This document shows positions 55,571 through 64,000 of a stretch of DNA of 64,000 nt, piece by piece. Position numbers and translations under genes: made by a program. Positions within the stretch are counted from its first letter, which is position 1. Every line of letters begins with the position of its first letter. Under the pieces are notes generated by a model. That model was not told the DNA's origin and did not search any database. It saw only the letters and a list, made by a program, of their open reading frames with translations. The stretch is from Drosophila pseudoobscura (lineage: Eukaryota; Arthropoda; Insecta; Diptera; Drosophilidae): the NCBI RefSeq assembly GCF_009870125.1, contig NC_046683.1, positions 19,043,001-19,107,000 of the forward strand, written 5' to 3'.

Positions 55571-55690
55571 AAGCCAACAACACGCGGTGTTCCCAAGCGG
55601 TCCCCCATCTAAGTACTAACCGCGCCCGACGCTGCTTAATTTCGGTGATCGGACGAGAACCGATGTATTCAGCGTAGTATGGTCGTTGGC
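55571..55690 (-). rRNA. 5SrRNA: 5S ribosomal RNA
   Basis: Consensus, 846 bp from 54725. Upstream spacer switches to the GCCGCTCCATTTCG type, ending the dimer series. Confidence 0.95.
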
Positions 55691-56011
55691 GAAAGCCTGG
55701 GAGCTGAACGGTGGTTTTCCTTTGTGTTCTGCCTTCGACTGACCAAATCTAACAATAAGATGGGTTTTAGTTCAAACGACTAGACTAGGATCTGCTGGCA
55801 GGGATTGGATGTGGTATGGGGTGTCTGTATTTATGCATTTATTTAAAAAAGGAAAACCAAATGCCGCTCCATTTCGAACAATAGTAATATAAATTTTAAT
55901 TGGCCAAAATATAATTCAAGGAAAATAAAAACGAAAAAAGATAAATAAAATTAAAAATGAAAAACGAATCGAAAATACGGCAAAAGGCAAAAAGGCAAAA
56001 AGTTGGTGACG

Positions 56012-56131
56012 AAGCCAACAACACGCGGTGTTCCCAAGCGGTCCCCCATCTAAGTACTAACCGCGCCCGACGCTGCTTAATTTCGGTGATCGGACGAGAA
56101 CCGATGTATTCAGCGTAGTATGGTCGTTGGC
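56012..56131 (-). rRNA. 5SrRNA: 5S ribosomal RNA
   Basis: Consensus, T5 run, 441-bp spacing. Spacer has CAATGGTAATAT. Confidence 0.95.
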
Positions 56132-56454
56132 GAAAGCCTGGGAGCTGAACGTTGGTTTCCTTTGTGTTCTGCCTTCGACTGACCAAAACTAACAATAGGA
56201 TGTGTTTTTAGTTCAAACGACTAGACTAGGATCTGCTGGCAGGGATTGGATGTGGTATGGGGTGCCTGTATTTATGCATTTACTTAGAAAAAGAAAACCA
56301 AATGCCGTTCCCCTTCGAACAATGGTAATATAAATTTTAATTGTATCCATGACCCTTGGCCAAAATATAATTCAAGGAAAATAAAAACGAAAAAAGAAAA
56401 ATTAAAAACGAAACGAAAATACGGCAAAAGGCAAAAGGCAAAAAGTTGGTGACG

Positions 56455-56574
56455 AAGCCAACAACACGCGGTGTTCCCAAGCGGTCCCCCATCTAAGTAC
56501 TAACCGCGCCCGACGCTGCTTAATTTCGGTGATCGGACGAGAACCGATGTATTCAGCGTAGTATGGTCGTTGGC
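56455..56574 (-). rRNA. 5SrRNA: 5S ribosomal RNA
   Basis: Consensus. Its upstream spacer is split by the DINE-1 at 56844. Confidence 0.95.
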
Positions 56575-56843
56575 GAAAGCCTGGGAGCTGAACGTTGGTT
56601 TTCCTTTGTGTTCTGCCTTCGACTGACCAAAACTAACCATAGGATGTGTTTTTAGTTCAAACGACTAGACTAGGATCTGCTGGCAGGGATTGGATGTGGT
56701 ATGGGGTGTCTGTATTTATGCATTTACTTAGAAAAAGAAAACCAAATGCCGTTCCCCTTCGAACAATAGTAATATAAATTTTAATTGTATCCATGACCCT
56801 TGGCCAAAATATAATTCAAGGAAAATAAAAACGAAAAATAAAA

Positions 56844-57984
56844 CGAGGGGGAACGTTGTGAGTTGCTGCGGACACCGCAACTCTACAGTTATACCCGATA
56901 CTAAGTCAGTATGGCTCTCCTCCGGCAGACGCCGCTAATATTAAACGACACGACAAAGAGTGCGTGCGAGAGAGACAGAAAATCAGTCTGAGCGTGACGT
57001 CGGGCGCTGCGTAGCCACTGCAAATTGATTTGTTTCCTTTCGCTATAAAAATGATCTGATCTGATCCAGATTCAGCAATCTGATAGATATGGTCGCTATC
57101 TATGATTCTGCGTTTTTAGTTTTCTCGAATCTGCAATATTGTGGATGCAACAGATTTTCGTCCTTTGTGGGGGCGGAAGGGGGTGTGGCGAAATTTTGAG
57201 ATATACGTTTTATAGTGAGATCTAACAGAAGTGCGGATACCAAATTTGGTTACTCTAGCTTTAATAGTCTCTGAGATTTGTGAATATCCCCAGATTTGCA
57301 TCCTTTGCGGGGGCGGAAGGGGGTGTGGCGAAAGTTTGAAACAAACTCGTCTCGGTCCGATATATTAGGAGTGTGGATACCAAATTTGGTTGCTCTAGCT
57401 TTTATAGTCTCTGAGATCTAGGCGCTAATGTTTTACTCTAAGCAAAGCCGCCTATGCTACGTGTGTGTTAGAGAGAGAAAGGGCGAGAAAAAATGAAATT
57501 GTTTTCTTGATGCTGGCTATAATAGTAATACGATCCAATTCAGATTCTGCAGTCTAAAAGATATGGTCATTCTCTACGATTCTGCGTTTTTGGTTTTCTT
57601 GTATCTTTAAAATTGTGGATGCCACAGATTTTCGCCCTTTGTGGGGGCGGAAGTGGGCGGGGCAAAGTTTTGAAATATTTTTGGAGCAGTGACATATCAC
57701 AGAAGTCTAGATCCAAAACATCGTTGCTCTAGCTCTTATAGTCTTTGAGCATTAGGCGCTGAAGGGGACGGACAGACAGACAGACGGACAGACGGACAGA
57801 CGTACAGACGGACGGACGGACAGACGGACAGACAGACATGGCTCAATCGACTCGGCTATTGATGCTGATCAAGAATATATATACTTTATGGGGTCGGAAA
57901 CGATTCCTTCTGGACGTTACACACATCCACTTTTACCACAAATCTAATATACCCCAATACTCATTTTGAGTATCGGGTATAAAA
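56844..57984 (+). mobile_element. DINE-1/INE-1, first of three array-embedded copies
   Basis: A complete element inserted between ACGAAAAATAAAA and AGAAAAATTAAAAACG of the spacer. It differs from the copies at 11330 and 16441 by diagnostic changes (GTGTGTTAGAG, CAGTCTAAAAG), so it is a separate lineage. The GACGGACA microsatellite is at about 57769-57837. Confidence 0.93.
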
Positions 57985-58045
57985 AGAAAAATTAAAAACG
58001 AAACGAAAATACGGCAAAAGGCAAAAAGGCAAAAAGTTGGTGACG

Positions 58046-58165
58046 AAGCCAACAACACGCGGTGTTCCCAAGCGGTCCCCCATCTAAGTACTAACCGCGC
58101 CCGACGCTGCTTAATTTCGGTGATCGGACGAGAACCGATGTATTCAGCGTAGTATGGTCGTTGGC
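58046..58165 (-). rRNA. 5SrRNA: 5S ribosomal RNA
   Basis: Consensus, T5 run. First of four between DINE-1 copies. Confidence 0.95.
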
Positions 58166-58473
58166 GAAAGCCTGGGAGCTGAACGTTGGTTTTCCTTTGT
58201 GTTCTGCCTTCGACTGACCAAATCTAACAATAAGATGGGTTTTAGTTCAAACGACTAGACTAGGATCTGCTGGTAGGGATTGGATGTGTTATGGGGTGCC
58301 TGTATTTATGCATTTACTTAGAAAAAGAAAACCAAATGCCGTTCCCCTTCGAACAATAGTAATATAAATTTTAATTGGCCAAAATATAATTCAAGGAAAA
58401 TAAAAACGAAAAAAGAAAAATTAAAAACGAAACGAAAATACGGCAAAAGGCAAAAGGCAAAAAGTTGGTGACG

Positions 58474-58593
58474 AAGCCAACAACACGCGGTGTTCCCAAG
58501 CGGCCCCTCATCTAAGTACTAACCGCGCCCGACGCTGCTTAATTTCGGTGATCGGACGAGAACCGATGTATTCAGCGTAGTATGGTCGTTGGC
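58474..58593 (-). rRNA. 5S ribosomal RNA, G86A/A90G variant
   Basis: Two changes in the G-run arm (CGGCCCCTCATC on +). Probably a decaying copy. Confidence 0.9.
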
Positions 58594-58924
58594 GAAAGCC
58601 TGGGAGCTGAACGGTGGTTTTCCTTTGTGTTCTGCCTTCGACTGACCAAATCTAACAATAAGATGGGTTTTAGTTCAAACGACTAGACTAGGACCTGCTG
58701 GCAGGGATTGGATGAGGTATGGGGTGCCTGTATTTATGCATTTACTTAGAAAAAGAAAACCAAATGCCGTTCCCCTTCGAACAATAGTAATATAAATTTT
58801 AATTGTATCCATGACCCTTGGCCAAAATATAATTCAAGGAAAATAAAAACGAAAAATAAAAAAAGAAAAATTAAAAACGAAACGAAAATACGGCAAAAGG
58901 CAAAAAGGCAAAAAGTTGGTGACG

Positions 58925-59044
58925 AAGCCAACAACACGCGGTGTTCCCAAGCGGTCCCCCATCTAAGTACTAACCGCGCCCGACGCTGCTTAATTTCGGT
59001 GATCGGACGAGAACCGATGTATTCAGCGTAGTATGGTCGTTGGC
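58925..59044 (-). rRNA. 5SrRNA: 5S ribosomal RNA
   Basis: Consensus, T5 run. Upstream spacer is of the GCCGCTCCATTTCG type. Confidence 0.95.
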
Positions 59045-59365
59045 GAAAGCCTGGGAGCTGAACGGTGGTTTTCCTTTGTGTTCTGCCTTCGACTGACCAA
59101 ATCTAACAATAAGATGGGTTTTAGTTCAAACGACTAGACTAGGATCTGCTGGCAGGGATTGGATGTGGTATGGGGTGTCTGTATTTATGCATTTATTTAA
59201 AAAAGGAAAACCAAATGCCGCTCCATTTCGAACAATAGTAATATAAATTTTAATTGGCCAAAATATAATTCAAGGAAAATAAAAACGAAAAAAGATAAAT
59301 AAAATTAAAAATGAAAAACGAATCGAAAATACGGCAAAAGGCAAAAAGGCAAAAAGTTGGTGACG

Positions 59366-59485
59366 AAGCCAACAACACGCGGTGTTCCCAAGCGGTCCCC
59401 CATCTAAGTACTAACCGCGCCCGACGCTGCTTAATTTCGGTGATCGGACGAGAACCGATGTATTCAGCGTAGTATGGTCGTTGGC
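59366..59485 (-). rRNA. 5SrRNA: 5S ribosomal RNA
   Basis: Consensus. Its upstream spacer contains the second DINE-1. Confidence 0.95.
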
Positions 59486-59753
59486 GAAAGCCTGGGAGCT
59501 GAACGGTGGTTTTCCTTTGTGTTCTGCCTTCGACTGACCAAATCTAACAATAAGATGGGTTTTAGTTCAAACGACTAGACTAGGATCTGCTGGCAGGGAT
59601 TGGATGTGGTATGGGGTGCCTGTATTTATGCATTTACTTAGAAAAAGAAAACCAAATGCCGTTCCCCTTCGAACAATGGTAATATAAATTTTAATTGTAT
59701 CCATGACCCTTGGCCAAAATATAATTCAAGGAAAATAAAAACGAAAAATAAAA

Positions 59754-60903
59754 CGAGGGGGAACGTTGTGAGTTGCTGCGGACACCGCAACTCTACAGTT
59801 ATACCCGATACTAAGTCAGTATGGCTCTCCTCCGGCAGACGCCGCTAATATTAAACGACACGACAAAGAGTGCGTGCGAGAGAGACAGAAAATCAGTCTG
59901 AGCGTGACGTCGGGCGCTGCGTAGCCACTGCAAATTGATTTGTTTCCTTTCGCTATAAAAATGATCTGATCTGATCCAGATTCAGCAATCTGATAGATAT
60001 GGTCGCTATCTATGATTCTGCGTTTTTAGTTTTCTCGAATCTGCAATATTGTGGATGCAACAGATTTTCGTCCTTTGTGGGGGCGGAAGGGGGTGTGGCG
60101 AAATTTTGAGATATACGTTTTATAGTGAGATCTAACAGAAGTGCGGATACCAAATTTGGTTACTCTAGCTTTAATAGTCTCTGAGATTTGTGAATATCCC
60201 CAGATTTGCATCCTTTGCGGGGGCGGAAGGGGGTGTGGCGAAAGTTTGAAACAAACTCGTCTCGGTCCGATATATTAGGAGTGTGGATACCAAATTTGGT
60301 TGCTCTAGCTTTTATAGTCTCTGAGATCTAGGCGCTAATGTTTTACTCTAAGCAAAGCCGCCTATGCTACGTGTGTGTTAGAGAGAGAAAGGGCGAGAAA
60401 AAATGAAATTGTTTTCTTGATGCTGGCTATAATAGTAATACGATCCAATTCAGATTCTGCAGTCTAAAAGATATGGTCATTCTCTACGATTCTGCGTTTT
60501 TGGTTTTCTTGTATCTTTAAAATTGTGGATGCCACAGATTTTCGCCCTTTGTGGGGGCGGAAGTGGGCGGGGCAAAGTTTTGAAATATTTTTGGAGCAGT
60601 GACATATCACAGAAGTCTAGATCCAAAACATCGTTGCTCTAGCTCTTATAGTCTTTGAGCATTAGGCGCTGAAGGGGACGGACAGACAGACAGACGGACA
60701 GACGGACAGACGTACAGACGGACGGACGGACAGACGGACAGACGGACAGACAGACATGGCTCAATCGACTCGGCTATTGATGCTGATCAAGAATATATAT
60801 ACTTTATGGGGTCGGAAACGATTCCTTCTGGACGTTACACACATCCACTTTTACCACAAATCTAATATACCCCAATACTCATTTTGAGTATCGGGTATAA
60901 AAA
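59754..60903 (+). mobile_element. DINE-1/INE-1, second of three array-embedded copies
   Basis: Same insertion site and nearly same sequence as 56844-57984, 2,910 bp away. The GACGGACA microsatellite is one 8-bp unit longer. It spread with the array, not by new insertion. Confidence 0.93.
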
Positions 60904-60963
60904 GAAAAATTAAAAACGAAACGAAAATACGGCAAAAGGCAAAAAGGCAAAAAGTTGGTGACG

Positions 60964-61083
60964 AAGCCAACAACACGCGGTGTTCCCAAGCGGTCCCCCA
61001 TCTAAGTACTAACCGCGCCCGACGCTGCTTAATTTCGGTGATCGGACGAGAACCGATGTATTCAGCGTAGTATGGTCGTTGGC
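60964..61083 (-). rRNA. 5SrRNA: 5S ribosomal RNA
   Basis: Consensus. The spacer upstream has a private duplication (ATAGGATACAGGATG). Confidence 0.95.
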
Positions 61084-61421
61084 GAAAGCCTGGGAGCTGA
61101 ACGGTGGTTTTCCTTTGTGTTCTGCCTTCGACTGACCAAAACTAACCATAGGATACAGGATGTGTTTTTAGTTCAAACGACTAGACTAGGATCTGCTGGC
61201 AGGGATCGGATGTGGTATGGGGTGCCTGTATTTATGCATTTACTTAGAAAAAGAAAACCAAATGCCGTTCCCCTTCGAACAATAGTAATATAAATTTTAA
61301 TTGTATCCATGTCCCTTGGCCAAAATATAATTCAAGGAAAATAAAAACGAAAAATAAAAAAAGAAAAATTAAAAACGAAACGAAAATACGGCAAAAGGCA
61401 AAAGGCAAAAAGTTGGTGACG

Positions 61422-61541
61422 AAGCCAACAACACGCGGTGTTCCCAAGCGGTCCCCCATCTAAGTACTAACCGCGCCCGACGCTGCTTAATTTCGGTGAT
61501 CGGACGAGAACCGATGTATTCAGCGTAGTATGGTCGTTGGC
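61422..61541 (-). rRNA. 5SrRNA: 5S ribosomal RNA
   Basis: Consensus, T5 run. Confidence 0.95.
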
Positions 61542-61864
61542 GAAAGCCTGGGAGCTGAACGGTGGTTTTCCTTTGTGTTCTGCCTTCGACTGACCAAATC
61601 TAACAATAAGATGGGTTTTAGTTCAAACGACTAGACTAGGATCTGCTGGCAGGGATTGGATGTGGTATGGGGTGCCTGTATTTATGCATTTACTTAGAAA
61701 AAGAAAACCAAATGCCGTTCCCCTTCGAACAATAGTAATATAAATTTTAATTGTATCCATGACCCTTGGCCAAAATATAATTCAAGGAAAATAAAAACGA
61801 AAAAAGAAAAATTAAAAACGAAACGAAAATACGGCAAAAGGCAAAAGGCAAAAAGTTGGTGACG

Positions 61865-61984
61865 AAGCCAACAACACGCAGTGTTCCCAAGCGGTCCCCC
61901 ATCTAAGTACTAACCGCGCCCGACGCTGCTTAATTTCGGTGATCGGACGAGAACCGATGTATTCAGCGTAGTATGGTCGTTGGC
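61865..61984 (-). rRNA. 5SrRNA: 5S ribosomal RNA, C105T variant
   Basis: The sixth C105T copy, the only one right of 50 kb. Confidence 0.93.
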
Positions 61985-62300
61985 GAAAGCCTGGGAGCTG
62001 AACGGTGGTTTTCCTTTGTGTTCTGCCTTCGACTGACCAAAACTAACAATAAGATGGGTTTTAGTTCAAACGACTAGACTAGGATCTGCTGGCAGGGATT
62101 GGATGTGGTATGGGGTGCCTGTATTTATGCATTTACTTAGAAAAAGAAAACCAAATGCCGTTCCCCTTCGAACAATAGTAATATAAATTTTAATTGTATC
62201 CATGACCCTTGGCCAAAATATAATTCAAGGAAAATAAAAACGAAAAAAGAAAAACGAAACGAAAATACGGCAAAAGGCAAAAGGCAAAAAGTTGGTGACG

Positions 62301-62420
62301 AAGCCAACAACACGCGGTGTTCCCAAGCGGTCCCCCATCTAAGTACTAACCGCGCCCGACGCTGCTTAATTTCGGTGATCGGACGAGAACCGATGTATTC
62401 AGCGTAGTATGGTCGTTGGC
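62301..62420 (-). rRNA. 5SrRNA: 5S ribosomal RNA
   Basis: Consensus. Upstream spacer contains the third DINE-1. Confidence 0.95.
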
Positions 62421-62688
62421 GAAAGCCTGGGAGCTGAACGGTGGTTTTCCTTTGTGTTCTGCCTTCGACTGACCAAAACTAACAATAAGATGGGTTTTAG
62501 TTCAAACGACTAGACTAGGATCTGCTGGCAGGGATTGGATGTGGTATGGGGTGTCTGTATTTATGCATTTACTTAGAAAAAGAAAACCAAATGCCGTTCC
62601 CCTTCGAACAATAGTAATATAAATTTTAATTGTATCCATGACCCTTGGCCAAAATATAATTCAAGGAAAATAAAAACGAAAAATAAAA

Positions 62689-63814
62689 CGAGGGGGAACG
62701 TTGTGAGTTGCTGCGGACACCGCAACTCTACAGTTATACCCGATACTAAGTCAGTATGGCTCTCCTCCGGCAGACGCCGCTAATATTAAACGACACGACA
62801 AAGAGTGCGTGCGAGAGAGACAGAAAATCAGTCTGAGCGTGACGTCGGGCGCTGCGTAGCCACTGCAAATTGATTTGTTTCCTTTCGCTATAAAAATGAT
62901 CTGATCTGATCCAGATTCAGCAATCTGATAGATATGGTCGCTATCTATGATTCTGCGTTTTTAGTTTTCTCGAATCTGCAATATTGTGGATGCAACAGAT
63001 TTTCGTCCTTTGTGGGGGCGGAAGGGGGTGTGGCGAAATTTTGAGATATACGTTTTATAGTGAGATCTAACAGAAGTGCGGATACCAAATTTGGTTACTC
63101 TAGCTTTAATAGTCTCTGAGATTTGTGAATATCCCCAGATTTGCATCCTTTGCGGGGGCGGAAGGGGGTGTGGCGAAAGTTTGAAACAAACTCGTCTCGG
63201 TCCGATATATTAGGAGTGTGGATACCAAATTTGGTTGCTCTAGCTTTTATAGTCTCTGAGATCTAGGCGCTAATGTTTTACTCTAAGCAAAGCCGCCTAT
63301 GCTACGTGTGTGTTAGAGAGAGAAAGGGCGAGAAAAAATGAAATTGTTTTCTTGATGCTGGCTATAATAGTAATACGATCCAATTCAGATTCTGCAGTCT
63401 AAAAGATATGGTCATTCTCTACGATTCTGCGTTTTTGGTTTTCTTGTATCTTTAAAATTGTGGATGCCACAGATTTTCGCCCTTTGTGGGGGCGGAAGTG
63501 GGCGGGGCAAAGTTTTGAAATATTTTTGGAGCAGTGACATATCACAGAAGTCTAGATCCAAAACATCGTTGCTCTAGCTCTTATAGTCTTTGAGCATTAG
63601 GCGCTGAAGGGGACGGACAGACAGACAGACGGACAGACGGACGGACCGACAGACGGACAGACAGACATGGCTCAATCGACTCGGCTATTGATGCTGATCA
63701 ATAATATATATACTTTATGGGGTCGGAAACGATTCCTTCTGGACGTTACACACATCCACTTTTACCACAAATCTAATATACTCCAATACTCATTTTGAGT
63801 ATCGGGTATAAAAA
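62689..63814 (+). mobile_element. DINE-1/INE-1, third of three array-embedded copies
   Basis: Same insertion site again, 2,935 bp from the second copy. It has a shorter GACGGACA microsatellite (63614-63666) and a few private changes (ATCAATAATATAT, ATATACTCCAA). Confidence 0.93.
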
Positions 63815-63874
63815 GAAAAATTAAAAACGAAACGAAAATACGGCAAAAGGCAAAAAGGCAAAAAGTTGGTGACG

Positions 63875-63994
63875 AAGCCAACAACACGCGGTGTTCCCAA
63901 GCGGTCCCCCATCTAAGTACTAACCGCGCCCGACGCTGCTTAATTTCGGTGATCGGACGAGAACCGATGTATTCAGCGTAGTATGGTCGTTGGC
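63875..63994 (-). rRNA. 5SrRNA: 5S ribosomal RNA
   Basis: Consensus. Last copy in the window; the array continues beyond the edge. Confidence 0.95.
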
Positions 63995-64000
63995 GAAAGC

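Larger units (their letters stand above)
42431..64000 (-). repeat. 5S rDNA array, right block
   Basis: 38 - strand 5S loci reaching the window edge, interrupted by the second TIR transposon copy and three DINE-1 elements. Unit length varies from 399 to 454 bp, mainly through the A-rich stretch, the number of GGCAAAA motifs, and presence or absence of about 30 bp around CCAAAATATAATTC. Higher-order periods of 845, 1,338 and about 2,915 bp are readable. Confidence 0.92.

Noticed and set aside
30981-63146. Dozens of 60-85-codon - strand frames repeated every ~440 bp (starting MGDRLGT or MLVLVSRRQ)
   Set aside because: They are read through 5S genes and AT-rich spacer, recur with each unit, and have no independent coding signature.
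42431-64000. Regular direct repeats as a CRISPR-like array
   Set aside because: The repeated unit is a 120-nt 5S gene with a homologous, not unique, spacer; the DNA is eukaryotic.

Overview
The window is Drosophila-type genomic DNA, most likely from the obscura group (inference). It shows a species-typical 120-nt 5S rRNA gene repeated in a spacer of about 440 bp, DINE-1/INE-1 elements with the family's terminal motif, LOA-like LINEs, and a broken intron-containing copy of the HERC4-type ubiquitin ligase gene (Drosophila CG9153-like). It is a 5S rDNA locus whose arrays and flanks have been invaded by transposons and then reshuffled by unequal exchange. I count 56 5S loci: 3 on the + strand at the left and 53 on the - strand from 16.1 kb to the right edge. 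Two of them are split by the same DNA transposon. Layout: 1-583 is the 3' end of an LTR-element fossil and 584-1226 a LINE 3' end. 1227-2489 holds three + strand 5S genes, 2490-2704 a LINE fragment, and 2705-3094 an exon of an unidentified - strand gene. 3095-4115 is non-coding. 4116-14877 is the HERC4-like pseudogene, whose HECT exon is split at 7210-14241 by a 7.0-kb nest of LINE, LTR fossil and DINE-1, bounded by a 12-bp target-site duplication. 14878-16007 is non-coding. From 16.1 kb to the end are - strand 5S genes, with a LINE at 17.6-21.5 kb, a three-LINE composite at 21.9-28.5 kb and a TIR transposon at 29.1-30.8 kb. A 10.8-kb block (about 21.6-32.4 kb) recurs at +13,965 bp (35.6-46.4 kb) with about ten base differences, so the composite and the transposon are both present twice. 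The rest is 5S array in which higher-order units of two, three and four 5S repeats can be read. Near the right end, 2.9-kb units combine four 5S genes with one DINE-1. The most unusual items are: (1) a 1,729-bp TIR element with AT target duplication, inserted 12 nt into a 5S gene, that carries an intact three-exon gene for a 209-aa DUF4806-like protein and no transposase I recognise; (2) an HDV-fold self-cleaving ribozyme that can be drawn pair by pair at the exact 5' end of the LINE at 17,611; (3) the DINE-1/5S higher-order repeats; and (4) the left 2.7 kb, which is an inverted, contracted version of the right-hand LINE-5S-LINE arrangement. Because near-identical blocks recur, collapse or false duplication in the assembly must be kept in mind for copy numbers.
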